Of a stretch of 64,000 nucleotides of DNA, positions 41,301 through 50,029 are shown in pieces. Each line of letters opens with the position of its first letter. Position 1 is the stretch's first letter. The notes below the pieces were generated by a model. That model was not told the DNA's origin, did not search any database, and worked only from the letters and a program-made list of their open reading frames with translations. A program made the translations under genes and the position numbers. The stretch is from Andalucia godoyi (lineage: Eukaryota; Discoba; Jakobea; Jakobida; Andaluciidae). Where the stretch lies: positions 31,073 through 95,072 of the forward strand of contig VRVR01000019.1 of the NCBI GenBank assembly GCA_009859145.1, given 5' to 3'.

Positions 41301-43807
41301 GCGGAAGACTGATCTGGCAAGCGAAAACTGAGCATCGTGGAATTCAGCCAGTCAAAAGGAACAACATCATTTCCGACTTTGAGCACAGAAGAGGGCGTCT
41401 TGAACATTCTGAAACCCCTCAAGAAAATCAGAGGGCGATTCTGAAGGGCATGTCCGGCAGCTTGGGGTGCATAAGGCGGTTCCAGCGATACCAGCTGCGG
41501 GAGCTCCGAGAAAATGAGAACAAGCTCGTTCACCGAATAAAGCATGGTGTTACGAACAACCGTCAGGCGCCGTGTGTCGTCATGAGCAATGACGGGGACT
41601 TCGCAATTCAAAAGAGCTGCACTTATGGTTGTGCACATCGAAGAACTGATGCCGGTGGATCCTGTCATATACACTTCAAAGGTACTGTCATAAAACTCGG
41701 ATCCCGTAATATTGACGAACACGCCGGCAAACCCCTTCGTCACGATCTCCGGAAACACGGATTCGAAAACGATCGTATCTTCGAGGACATACTGGATGGA
41801 GTTGCTGAAGAAGCGACCTCCGTCGTTAGAAACCCTTACCGACCACGTCCCAGTGCTCAGCGGTGGAAACTGACACGTTACCGTATTGGCAGCAAGAGAA
41901 ATCGACACCGGTGAACTAATCAAATGACCGATCGAACACATTATACCGTACGGCGTCAAACGAAACGGATAGCTAGCATCGGCTTGAAGTTCCACAGTAA
42001 AATTTCCTTTAGAGCGTCCAGCCAGGGGGGAAATCGAAGTTAGCACGGGAGCGTGGATGTATGTAAACGATGGGTATAGTCTCTGGAACTGCAGCTGTTC
42101 TTCCTCTCCTGCAGAATTCAAAGAGAAGTCTTTGGTTGCAACGACTTGCACATCACTCGAAAACCCGTGTGCATGCACGGGAAAATCGGTGCAGCTCACT
42201 TCGTTTGGATTGATGTACGCGGCAGGGAAGATCTCTCCTGTAGAAGACAATCGGCATCGGAGGGTTGGGTCGTCAGAAGACGTCAGGTTATCGAATCGCT
42301 TCCCAAGAAACACAACAGAAGCTCCGGGTGGACCATAAAACGGCGACTGCGTCTGAGCCTGACTGACGAAAAACAAGACAGCTGGTTTGTACTCGAGCGA
42401 GGCGTCTTTCTGAGCCAGATAGAATGCTGCGATAAAGTCGTCGGGCTGGTAGGATGGCAAGTATGTCATCTCATCCAGCACGCCTGCGAACCGCGTGTCA
42501 ACAGTTTCGTGAGAAGCCAAGTTCAAGGGTGGAAATGTTGTTCGACAATTCGAAGCACCGGTCTGTGTGCCTCCGGTCCTTCCTGCCCCAAGGGAAACTG
42601 TGAGTTGTTCGTTGGCTTCGGATTCAGAGTCTACAGAATCTGCAACCGTTGTGCTGAGCGTCTCTCCGCCGAGGGACGAGCCGCCGTTCACATCCATCAC
42701 AGTCAGGCCGGTGCTGAAATCCCTGCGAACCGACACAAAGTGCCAGCTGCTGTTTGTGTAAGATCTGGCGCTAGTGAGCGTGTAATTACTGCAGGTGTAG
42801 TGCATGTGTTTGTTGGGAAAATACGAAGAAAATGTTCCTCGATCCTTGAAATAGCATATCTCTTCGTCATAGGTCCTGCAAGTTTCCGACACAAATGCAG
42901 TGTTTTTGTGGTAGAAACGCTTGCGGCAGTCAAATCTTCGAAACCTGTAGCATTCTCTGCAGTCATAGAACTTGCGGAAGACGATGTTTCCAGCATCGTT
43001 CAGCGAGAGATCCATGTTGCGAACCGTCCGACAACTCAAAGCGTCTGCAGGATCGGGTCGAAAGTCCTTTGAATAGAGGATTTGTTCGCTGGACCCGCCC
43101 GCAGTCGTTCTGAACCAAAGCATGAAAGTGAAGGACCCAACCATCAGGTGTGCGCCGGATCCAGCTACAGCGTCGTCTGTCAAGCGGACCTCTGCAGACG
43201 TAGTCGAATAGCCGTGTCCGATCATTGCCTTCACGCTGGTCGAGGTCTGGTGCAACTCGTGCAATCCAGACGGCACAGAGTTCTTCACGACCCCGCCGGA
43301 ATTCTGCAAGTTATCGAAATGGTGGGCGTACACAAATCCCGAATACAGACCCGCAAGATCCTGGCTGACCGCTTCTGCTGCTATGTTCTTGTAGTAGATC
43401 CACACGACATCAAAGTCTGTGCTCGCCAGACTGCTTATTCGAAAGAACACGTAGACTTCTTCCTGGTCGCTTTGCGGTGCCGTGTCTCGATAGATTTCAT
43501 GTGGAAGCACCACTCCGGAAGCCACGCTGCGGTGGTCGATCACTCGCAGCACCGATCGATCACTCGAGATGTCGTCCAGCTGGATTCTCCAGTTCGGCAG
43601 TCTCGCAAACCCCGTCAGAAACGGGCCTGTATTACGCCCGGAATTCACATGAAACCGCAGACGGATCCTCCGATCCCAGTTGGAGTCCCACCATGCTGGA
43701 TTCCCCTGGTTTGTGTACGCGCAGTACGCCGCAGAACACAGCAAAATATGCAAATATGCAAAAAGCACAAATCGACTCCATCTGTACATTACTGGTATTC
43801 TGCCCAA
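32375..43807 (-). CDS. Giant secreted IPT/TIG-repeat protein with DUF2341 and LamG-like N-terminus
   Basis: One frame of 3,810 codons. A signal peptide (RFVLFAYLHILLCSAAYCA) ends near residue 30. MYRWSRF, seven residues in, is an equally good start. WWDSNWDRRIRLRF opens a DUF2341-like module, then a Cys-rich LamG/concanavalin-like module reaches about residue 470. The rest is a long series of IPT/TIG immunoglobulin-like repeats, recognised by recurring P.....GG..V.V.G.. starts (for example SGGSAITILGSSL, TGGTSLVVGL, EGGQLVTISGREM). No transmembrane span or GPI signal is visible at the C-terminus, so it may be secreted or wall-bound. The half read from about 33.4-38.95 kb is clearly more GC-rich, with GC-ending codons, than the half at 39-43.8 kb. 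IPT repeats serve binding and adhesion in other proteins. The ligand is unknown. Confidence 0.85.
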   Translation of the reverse strand: MGRIPVMYRWSRFVLFAYLHILLCSAAYCAYTNQGNPAWWDSNWDRRIRLRFHVNSGRNTGPFLTGFARLPNWRIQLDDISSDRSVLRVIDHRSVASGVVLPHEIYRDTAPQSDQEEVYVFFRISSLASTDFDVVWIYYKNIAAEAVSQDLAGLYSGFVYAHHFDNLQNSGGVVKNSVPSGLHELHQTSTSVKAMIGHGYSTTSAEVRLTDDAVAGSGAHLMVGSFTFMLWFRTTAGGSSEQILYSKDFRPDPADALSCRTVRNMDLSLNDAGNIVFRKFYDCRECYRFRRFDCRKRFYHKNTAFVSETCRTYDEEICYFKDRGTFSSYFPNKHMHYTCSNYTLTSARSYTNSSWHFVSVRRDFSTGLTVMDVNGGSSLGGETLSTTVADSVDSESEANEQLTVSLGAGRTGGTQTGASNCRTTFPPLNLASHETVDTRFAGVLDEMTYLPSYQPDDFIAAFYLAQKDASLEYKPAVLFFVSQAQTQSPFYGPPGASVVFLGKRFDNLTSSDDPTLRCRLSSTGEIFPAAYINPNEVSCTDFPVHAHGFSSDVQVVATKDFSLNSAGEEEQLQFQRLYPSFTYIHAPVLTSISPLAGRSKGNFTVELQADASYPFRLTPYGIMCSIGHLISSPVSISLAANTVTCQFPPLSTGTWSVRVSNDGGRFFSNSIQYVLEDTIVFESVFPEIVTKGFAGVFVNITGSEFYDSTFEVYMTGSTGISSSMCTTISAALLNCEVPVIAHDDTRRLTVVRNTMLYSVNELVLIFSELPQLVSLEPPYAPQAAGHALQNRPLIFLRGFRMFKTPSSVLKVGNDVVPFDWLNSTMLSFRLPDQSSALGSKINISFSFDGQIFSSPIGLTLLSSRMQVASVSPAKGLAMSRVLVNVTGNRDLMIYSTSMYVLIDSMRLPMEALSPNSLFAWIPESGRRRAGFLEIELIDSFIFSTDSICFELRDAPRLSDVLPSLTKSSGGSAITILGSSLLLDPVLMQGRVSCAVDSSNMAAEFVSSALWLSDAPSVLCSAATVAITTTQTNWTSSESSVLSFVNVGQFSNTTVHDFRISDFLHQKLELEKLSANVLVSHTYLSIGKTWISGAVQQMAESIFSFPLAAVSTPYDLRRGFSFEDVVFYGTISVESAVNMTVAPLFFPFRSPSPLSFAMTGVALSDVWVYHSNERLGFVNSAFGLTTVLAGELPLGFRTFSFSYFEGDQQTIVPSVMFFPSPEVTAVQGWIAPAVISRLVLQGNNLVSSSSVLSSSNCVGLASTFTSVPYVVSTSLVLCSVLSENTAPTIPLRWSHSGASSVTFNINTFTNSHETVVFIDSSKVWFDTSRSGDLQAALRVYRSPELPITVSTCSLWYSGCIPTPSPTPSFYTALLNSSVLVSEGLIVFSPSPPSVFYETQKPFPFPLCTYFAKDRVVSSAIMLPAELSKLACTVPSTRNGYLAVVLDFGREELLYAGFIEVKAQAVVYDALPPVHYDVDSWDYSDVVLRGRDLIFTSPLCSFGSYATSVNLRSLSSVIFLCSLPSRTMVLKTNEHLLVYSSAITGQLAGIAVADIAIESPVRLSLAVPLAVASFLNVTVTEVPANLSSKSIVHADTPIRLSSSSSTILSSRFWYGHPSREIGIYSKGSKWPSYWVQVYLLQKTLGFTVMGVSDNEGNVLGSVGVEQSTTPVVEAVHPTHVVSNVASSIVVEGFDLRGDTRSSPVAKCVFGANEWSSSGVSLVSSRLVRCSVLVDSRRWRGGKKGDQQRSYVSVNTGFYGGVSQAGAGAGAELVATSIRLDGSTNVQPSFVSGSGGEKVRVYIEDPYADLAGGMMTTPMYCKFGKTLMVASVVQHKTGSRLISCIAGRNAAVDAAVSVVFGGGQSAVGFSVRAANTQLTLSFVHVNVTSGAVPVTTLSGRQHSLDVTLMCPSGGIGVCASNVFRNAGPSEQADGVVCSMDGAESAVFSGVFGGSLAARAVCSASTFVAGFRAMSVMYGARRELLQVVSVESMGPVSITSVWPPFVSRYGQGLLRVVGREFIATGGSDLLCEDSLAGGVSESTFLAVSSVVGLCARSADSGRRGSFLAAGRVLVYRSGFADNAAMGEFDVMGEQLVFTGTDPSLLAVGQGAEMQFVASRDLVDDDRGVNGVTRHDLRNQLMCAFSGRTFVAAALAVENPKILSCAVPRVAVLESSGIESVVVAAGLRDFGVQGTWTSAGLAILVVDSFNATLVEPARAFENRESMVLDFVLPFSWSGDVDSQGLRFLCAMMNEQPSLGEFRAPSTLTCTFPRSAHGFTAVGVGFADAFTGSATALSFSSIQRLVAGDERIERVVRSEVIALSPGGGVLLLVGVNMQQGLECVGNGVFRSTAAMFSSRVAGCDVTVLQKPADADTPADPWRSIVRVGFSQQEGGRSANEIEEVAVMSSLSGVTASRDVVLGPGGSEIVVQWDEGVSSMNYRAPWYCLFGGKTAVRMQRKNGRFVCSTPMVDAANNAAVSMGVCTGPYDCVQAYGGASGGQYPGRDVVDIKVVEAWNVTDVYPRQGSASCAFHVVATSGLRRPDGFYFEIRVGLANGAVASSWSDAAADSLETDMAVTWNMRQTGFVPVEAAMARFDWQTSDGNVVEVVAAPTVRFLHPSVVGMESSHAITIVGDGFLSNAALVRLGAGVPATTIGLRVSSAVVLWTLESSTVGRVAMDFGASKVRELQDTDEDRNPWWTQRVRLEVSNDGGCSFGSSGRQLMVTKGVRVASFEPRGGVVTGGTSLVVGLPNVLEQASYGCVVGKVVVAAGRPDGKQSHFGLDGAGVLECGMPRQPSGEAGLVAVRVQMNVRISPAAVSSLNEYNDAVMPFTFVGAHNLTGSSIARATAPWVSGSSSVVLHPDARDSLLVVGSEFVAGSWVYVWFGDRILSDQVLPGPEGSQLGFWAITGRSGFVPIGLTIGRDNPGEAESTSVLVRERPVLLGVFPKSIAVEGGQLVTISGREMVDYSVAGGVSGSSTAIGASLRQVRLSVFGSLQTAGASDVYVLCSSLWLVVTPPLSSPASMESQLGSVDDILAGDGSVGRNGQPGGSGLGGRCALDVSVNGFDFSGGWSQSAVLDVYAAEGSAVNLDTADLHVPYFGTSGGVRARRVPATMQSVRMRLRFGKTVSARLSDADGEEEFGVPSMQENQDYDISWSVDSGRYFAAVQGSPQGVVRSYVPLANMSSYAVVDPLYSAAEMEYFSVSFSADVLARGIPTGDVFCTFGGGSMMQASMIRLPSSVGCKADGVAHGFAVVQFHQETFSAVDMLPMDAAVEVVGASRVWSVIPEMVVTGSAFTVTVQGSQFRPHDSCGFESVDASHGWDGWDGQGGSQFSSSVLFVSSALVQCTAVVSRRDFLLDDEVSLWVTHRKDAHVRPEIKRVRVESECDGRDIYGTNGGSVLDGGSMEYVDVLEKRGMYGFGVAVSPSYRAGKCFPVSRRSVMSPFRMAFSGLCCVSETVLSDASFNPVGVSLSFASRASLLSQSAMGFVFNVSFVSSFSPLLVRASPVPLVVPFSFILSPPSFSESSSLGWSHPMYCVSSLVSEAFDSRFVKMDRWDCDYSALSTVSSGFVPVGLSLWRHNQHLDVQLQIELRSAPQVLGLTSTVFPTADFSVHFLVPVSGVHFSSFAAPASGDSFCQIGSSAAGSPPQTTDVLVVSDALLLCLFRFTGPALGPLVVQSALSPSVSTAASAAPALIQVVDFASVLSLSANGILAAGGSSVLMRIDQQVNSTSAILSEGVFVSIGPKVIVSAGTIRTFDARSRLVSAPVMSPTQHAAVALRICFGPTLERCWTDASTMPEVPIIPMRNVSNSLRVIR

Positions 43808-44284
43808 ATCGTGCGGCCCACTCTCTCGATCACTCGCTTAAACTTATGAATCACTCGGCTCCACTATTAATGCTAATAACAGCAACAATCCTTATTAGCT
43901 TTTAAAAATAATAATAATATCAAAAAACAGTAATAACATAAATTGAAGACGAGTCCTTTGGTTTTTGGAAGGATATTGAAAAACGGGGGGGGGGGGAAAT
44001 CTCACGAATTCCGCCTGTCGTATGCGATGCCCATGGAGGCTGAAAACAGGGGCATTGACATGGCTTGAAAGGTCCAGCCTCAAGCACTACTTTTTTTCAG
44101 AATCTACTGTAAGTCAGGGGGGGTGGGGCGGTGAACTACGGTGCGTTTAAAGGTCGAAGCAGCATTTAGTGTTTCTTATTTTCATTATTTCCACAAGGTT
44201 TTTTTCTGTATGTTGTTGTGGTGTAGAAGATAGTAGGAATAGAAAAAGAAGAAGAAACAGCAGTGGTAGTGATTTTGGAGGGAG
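43808..44284. promoter_or_regulatory. Divergent promoter region with G-runs
   Basis: This 477-bp gap lies between the starts of the IPT giant and MPDU1. The IPT side is AT-rich (TAATAATAATAT type). The middle has a run of 12 G at 43985-43996 and a second G-rich patch near 44117-44130. Neither is in a gene. No known binding site is recognised. Confidence 0.4.
43985..43996. repeat. G12 homopolymer
   Basis: A run of 12 G in the divergent promoter between the IPT giant and MPDU1, with another G-rich patch 120 bp away. Confidence 0.75.
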
Positions 44285-45013
44285 ATGGCATCCTTTGTTA
44301 AGCAGGCGATTGGCGAGGGCTGCTTTGTGTCTCTTTTTGAAAAGTTTGATGTTGCGAATGCGTCGTGTTTGAAGATTCTTCTGTCCAAGATGATTGGCTA
44401 CGGGATCGTTGCAGGATCGGTGATGTTCAAGGTTCCGCAGATCCTGAAGATCCATGGGGCGCGGTCCGTGGAGGGGCTGTCGCTGCTATCGTTCTTCCTG
44501 GAACTGCTGGCGTTCACCATCACCGGTCTGTACAGCTTCTCCAAAGGGTTTGCGGTGTCTACATACGGTGAGTCCGTGTCTGCGTCCGCGCAGAACGTGG
44601 TGATTCTGCTGTTGTTTTTCCGATATGGGCGCGGCTCGGCTCCAGTGGCGGTTGCTGGCTTGCTTGCAGCGTACTTTGGTCTTGTCGCATCCACCCTTGC
44701 AGGGCTCGTTCCGCTGCACGTCCTCGAGAAACTGTTTCAGCTCACGATTCCGCTCGTTATTGTCGGGCGCGTTCCGCAGATCTGGACGTCGTTTGCGCGC
44801 AGGTCAACGGGCCAGCTGTCCATCATCACTACCGCACTACAGTTCGGCGGCTCGCTCGGTCGCATCTTCACAACCATCCAGGAGGTCAACGACCCCCTCG
44901 TGCTTACGGGATATCTCGTCGGACTCACTCTCAATGCAATCATGCTGCTGCAGTTTGTGCTCTTCTGGAAGAACACCTCGACTGAGGCCAAAAAGAAGGC
45001 AAAGGCCGCATAA
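44285..45013 (+). CDS. MPDU1: Mannose-P-dolichol utilization defect 1 protein
   Basis: The 242-residue protein belongs to the PQ-loop family. Seen: CLKILLSKMIGYGIVAGSVM, then FKVPQILKI (PQ loop 1), SVEGLSLLSF, a second loop GRVPQIWTSF, and TGQLSIITTALQFGGSLGRI followed by FTTIQEVNDP. All are hallmarks of MPDU1/Lec35. About seven hydrophobic helices are present and the C-terminus is Lys-rich (AKKKAKAA), as for an ER-resident protein. MPDU1 is needed in the ER for use of dolichol-phosphate-linked mannose and glucose in N-glycan, GPI and O-mannose assembly. The start MASFVKQ at 44285 fits the family length of about 240. Convergent with the IQ protein, with 181 bp between stops. Confidence 0.93.
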   Translation: MASFVKQAIGEGCFVSLFEKFDVANASCLKILLSKMIGYGIVAGSVMFKVPQILKIHGARSVEGLSLLSFFLELLAFTITGLYSFSKGFAVSTYGESVSASAQNVVILLLFFRYGRGSAPVAVAGLLAAYFGLVASTLAGLVPLHVLEKLFQLTIPLVIVGRVPQIWTSFARRSTGQLSIITTALQFGGSLGRIFTTIQEVNDPLVLTGYLVGLTLNAIMLLQFVLFWKNTSTEAKKKAKAA

Positions 45014-45194
45014 AAACATGTTGCTGTGTTATTGGTGTGTATGTGTAAGTTCTGAGATTTGAATACAGAATCTCCCTACCTTTGCGACCAGGAAAACAGA
45101 AGAAGAAGAAGGGGGGAAAGAAGCAAGTGCAGTCGAAATAAAAAAAATAATCAAGAAAAGAACAAGCAAGGGATGCGGAACGCCGTGGATGAGA

Positions 45195-48100
45195 TCAGTA
45201 GGGCTGGTTGCTGAACGACGAGTACTGGTTGAAGCCGCTGGAAGGATACGAGTAGTCGGTGAAACTGGGATCCATGGGCATAGAGGACATTCCCATCGAT
45301 GTCGAGTAGGACGGCGAAATCATGGACGGGCCCATTCCTGAACCGAACGAGGGATCATACATCGGATCCATCGCCATCGGAGAAGAAAGCGACATGCCGG
45401 AAGGAGCAGGCATCGGCATTGGCATCGGCGTCTGTCGCACAGTAAGCTCTGCACGACGCTGCCGAATTGCGTGCTCGAGGTCTTCCAATTCTTTGCGCTT
45501 CTTCTGCACTCGTTCTTCGAACTTGTACTCGCTGATTCGGTTGTTCATCTCTGCCTTTTCCAACGTTTCCTTCTCCTTGACCTTCTCAGCGATCTTCTGC
45601 TGCAGCATGCTGAACTCGCGCCGCTTGTTGTTGAAGGCCTCTTCGAGCTGCTGCATTTCTGCCTGGCGCTTTTTTGCGAGCTCTTGGAACTGTCGATCGC
45701 GATCTGCAAACATCTTTTCTCGTTCTTCCAGCTTCCCGAGCAACTGCACAATGCCCTGCTCCTTCTGCTGCAGCTGCTGGAAGTCCCGCTGCTTTCGCTG
45801 GATGACTTCGTCGGTCGCCATAATCTCGCGTCGCTTCTGCTGGACCATCTGATCCACGTTCCGATGCGCCTTCTCAAGTTCCTGCTTTTGACGCAGCAGC
45901 TCCTCCTTATTCTTATTCAAAGAAGCTGCCATCTGCGCTTGCTGCTGCGCCTGGCTGTCGAGCTTCTGCTTCGCGTCCAGAAGAATCTTCTCTTTTTCGG
46001 CAATGTCTCCATATGTCTGCTGCAGAATCTGGTATCCCTTTTGCATCTCCTCCTTTGCTTGCTTATCACGAGCCTGTTGCGACTCCAACACGCTTAGAAG
46101 ATGCTCCTGCATTGTCTGATTCTCGGCTTCCTTTGTCTTTAGTTCCTGTTCTTTGCTGGCAAGCTCGGCCTCCTTCTCTTCAGCTTCTGCTTCTCGGACG
46201 GCAATCGCCTCTTGCTGCTCAACCATCTTTGAAATCTGGGCACTGATCTGCTGCAGCTCTTTTCCTTTCTCGTGGAACTCCTCCTGCTGCTGCTTCAGCG
46301 TACGCTCAAACATACGGCCGCGGTCTTCCAGTTCTCGTTCTCGCTCATTGAGACGCTCTTGCAAGTTCTTGATTAGGGTCTTGGATGTCTCAATGGACTG
46401 CAGCTCCTCTTGTTTGTTGGCAAGTGATGAACGTGCATCTTCTAGCTGCTGCTGGACCTGATACAGCTGCTCCTCAAGTTCTCTGCGTCGGCTTCGCATC
46501 TCCATTTCCTTTTCCGTCACGAGCTGCTCCCGTTTCTCAATCTCAGCGAGACGGCTTTCGAGCTGCTCGCTGTGAATGGACGGGACTGACAGAGGAGCGC
46601 TGCTGTTGTTCTGCACAGACGCTGCTGTCGAACTGCTGTTATGCGATGGAGAGGTCGACTCGGAGAGGACTCCGTGACGTGGTGGTACGCGCGATGCTCG
46701 GGAGCTCCCGATGCTGCCAGGGGCTCGATTCTTCAATACGAGCTCCATTTCCTGCAGAATAGACAAGATTTTGTCGTCTGTATCTTCAAGCACTTTCGAA
46801 ATTTCAGGCGCAAGAGTGGAGTACTGCTCTCCAGAAAGTCCCAGATAAGGGACCCTCTTGACTTCCGTGATCTCCGCCAGATACGAGCGAATATCTTCAA
46901 GCACGCTCTGCAGACTTTGCGTATCGCGAAGGACAGCATGGTTCGATTTCCGTTCCTCTTCCAACTTCTTGGTCAAGGTCAGAATTTCACCATCGCGCTC
47001 CTTCATATCCTTCTCCAGTTGTGTGACACGAGACTGCAAAATGTCCATCTGTCGGATCTTTGCGGAAAGCTCTCGCTCCTTGTCTTGAAGATCTTTGGAC
47101 GAATCAACTTTTGACTCCTTCACTTTGATTTCCAGCTGCATTTTGTCGCGCTTCAGGTGACTGTTCTCATCGGTCGCTTGTGACAGCTCCTCCTGCAGTT
47201 TCTTCACAGTTGTTTCCAGCAGCTTGTTACGGACAGCAACCTCCTTCAGCTGTCCCTCCTGCATCGGAACAAGCGACATGTGACCCTTGAGCTCGTGCCT
47301 CAAAACGGAGAGCTCGCTCTGCAGACTGTTCTTTTCCGATTCAAGCTCGTGTAACTGTTTCTCGTAATGTTTCGCGGACATGTCCTTCTTTGCCAGCGCC
47401 ATCTTCAGATCTCGCTGCACCTTCTCGGCGCCGTCCAGATTTCCACCAAAGTTTGCGGACATTGGGAGAGGAGATGCTGCCGCGAGAACGGGTGGCCTGG
47501 CGATATCCAGTGAACTTGGACCGAGCAAAGAATCAATCGAAAAACTTGAGATGTTGTGAGAACCGCGCTGCTGCAGCGAGTTCTTGAGAAATTCATAGTC
47601 TTCCGACAGCTTCTTTCCTCGAGATGAACTCTCAAAAACATGCGATTTGAGGTCTTCTACTTGACCGCGCCAGTCCAATGCACTTGGATCACGGCCTGCA
47701 TCTCTTGTGGGAGTTGCACTGAAATTCGGCTGGCGGGGATGGTACAGCGATGCGTCAGACAGGTGGGACGACGACACAGTTGGCCCTCCTCCGTACGAGT
47801 GATTCAGAGGAATTCGAGAGCCCGGAGTCAGAGTTGAATTTGAATTTCCTCTGGTTGCGCCGTGTGCCTTGGAGCGCGGTCCTGCAAGAGAAGAAGGAGC
47901 CGCGGGTTTTTTGGAATGGCGCTGCTTCTCCTCGGAAGAACCGCCATACACTGAACTGTACAACCGCGATTCCACTCGTGAGAGTTTCTTCTTGGGCTTG
48001 GATTCCATGTCCATCGACGAGCTCACCAACCGGTTTTGCTGTGCAAGGCGGGCCTGGAGGATACTTCTACGAGAAGGAGAGGTCGAGCGCGACCGAGTCG

Positions 48101-49324
48101 TTGCCTTGGAGTCCAGGTACGGGTGCGAGCGTTTCGGCTTTGCAGCGTGGGGCTTTGCAATGCCCATGGGTGGCGAATGCCGCGATTTGGCGTATCGAAG
48201 CTCCTGAGAGCCAAATGCAAGCAAGCTTGGATCATCCATGTATGCAGAGGCGCCGCCACCCGAAGCACCAGCAGCTGGTCCTCCCTGTTTTTTCCCCAGG
48301 AACGACGGAGAGATGGATCGTGATCTTTTTGACACTGATCCAGAGGGCCTCGGATCGAAAGTTGCATCGCCGAACCGAAAATCTGCATCCGGGGGTGAGC
48401 CGTCTTGATCGTCGATTGACGATCTACTGATCCACTCGGAATATGGGTTCGAGATGTCTGGGATGGCCGAAACTGCAGGAGATGCGGGAAACCCGAACGT
48501 TGCCGCGCTGTTTGATTGCTGCCGAACATTCCCGTGGGAGGAGGAGTTGTCTGCATACGCGCCGTTTCTGTGCGCTTCCTGCAGCATGGACATCTTTTGC
48601 TGATATGCCTTCTGCAGTGCCTTTTGCTTGTCTGCACTTCGGATAGAAGCCATTCCAACCAAGAATTTAAGATGTTTTGCGATCTCAAGTCCCTTTTTTG
48701 CAATGTATCGACGAAAAGCGTGCTGGATGGTCCGCGAGGATCTCTGTCGAAGGTTCTCGTTTGAAATGCGCTTGAGCCTGTTTCTCTCCTTTTTTGCAAG
48801 ATATGATCTCCAAAAAGACTGGATGCGAACTGCAGATCTCTCTCGAAGGTCTCTGACAAATTCTTGTTTTCGGGAGTCTGCTGCTTTCCTGCCTTGGTGT
48901 CCTCGAAAGAGCCGCTGAATCGCAAGTGTCGATGCCTGCTGGTCTGCGGAAGCCTTTTGTCTTTGGAGCTTTCGGAGTTCCTTTCGCGCGAGTCTTCTTC
49001 GAACTGCGGACTGGATGACGGTAGCTGCTTCGTTCTGCTGGCGATTCGCTTCCCAATCACGCCTCTTTTCCTTCTCTCGTCTCGCAACCCAACCACGAAA
49101 TACGGATTGTAGCCTGAGGACCGCCGCGAGTTCTTGTGCCTTCGATCGCTCGACTGCTGCCTGCGCTGCTACTTTACGTGCCAGGTACCCTCGAACGACT
49201 TTCTGGATGCGAAGTGCTGCTTGTGCCTCGAGTTTCTCACGCTGTAATTTCTTGCCTTTGACGGCTGCTATCTGACCAAGATGACTAAGACCACTGTGTT
49301 ATTCCCCATCAAATTGAATACCAT
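45195..49324 (-). CDS. IQ-motif (six) and long coiled-coil protein; start codon probably in a separate tiny exon
   Basis: The minus-strand frame is open from a stop near 49303 to 45195. It has no in-frame ATG until 48653, yet the sequence before that codon clearly encodes six IQ motifs. They start at residues 21, 53, 85, 117, 149 and 181, a strict 32-residue period (for example LRIQKVVRGYLARK, LRLQSVFRGWVARR, VRIQSFWRSYLAKK). A start that includes them is obtained if ATG 49322-49324 is followed directly by a 50-nt intron (49272-49321, GTATTC to GGTCAG). That would give about 1,359 residues. After the IQ block come a Ser/Pro-rich region, then a long coiled coil (roughly residues 560-1270, Gln/Glu/Lys heptads) and a Met/Pro/Ser-rich tail. 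IQ motifs bind calmodulin. A cytoskeletal or basal-body role is likely but unproven. Confidence 0.8.
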
Positions 49325-50029
49325 TCATTCATTCATTGATTAAATGCAGTTAGTGAGTCATTTCATGAGGGATGATGGAGCAAAACGCAGAGTTGAGAAG
49401 CGCATACCGAAACTGATTTCCCTTTGCGGCAGAGGCCATACAACGACGTTCCTGCAAAGACCAACAAAAACGAGAGTGGGAAAAAAGGGGGCGATTCCGC
49501 AGTAGCACCAAATACCCAAATACCCAAATACCAAGTCCAAGTCCAAATCGAAGAGCAAAAGCGAACCAGAACCAGAACCAGACGGATTCTTTTCTTTTTC
49601 CGTTTTCCTTTTTCCTTTTGTTTTTAACAGGAAAAAACAAAAAATCAAAAAACAAAAGAACAGAAATAAAGCGACTAAAATACTAATACTAAAACTAACG
49701 AAAGAGAAAGAGAAAGAGAAAGAGAAAAAACACTCTAATCGAGTATAAAGAGCAGCGCAAACGGCTTCCAAACTGTTCAGAGGTTTGAAGAAGACGACTA
49801 TTGGGAAAAGGAAGAGTTTTTGATGAAATTCAAGCCGCTGTAGATTTAAAAAATGTTTCCGTCCTCTTTTTTTCTTTCGTGGAGTTCGACAGCTGTCGAT
49901 CCGTCACTCTCCGATCATAATCAACGTTGGCTGTTTCATTGGGGTATTCAATGAATTGGGTTGTGTGTGTTTCTTGGTTTGGAGAGTTTTCTTGGTTTTT
50001 GTTTTTTGTTTTTGTGGATCTGAGAGAGG
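49325..50029. promoter_or_regulatory. Divergent promoter region rich in simple repeats
   Basis: This gap of about 705 bp lies between the IQ protein and RUS starts. It holds CAAATACC-type direct repeats near 49507-49535, an AACCAG triplet near 49563-49580, an A/T-rich block, and AGAAAG units at about 49695-49730. A TATAAA-like string occurs at 49744-49750. I see no gene: the open frames on both strands come from repeats. Confidence 0.4.
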
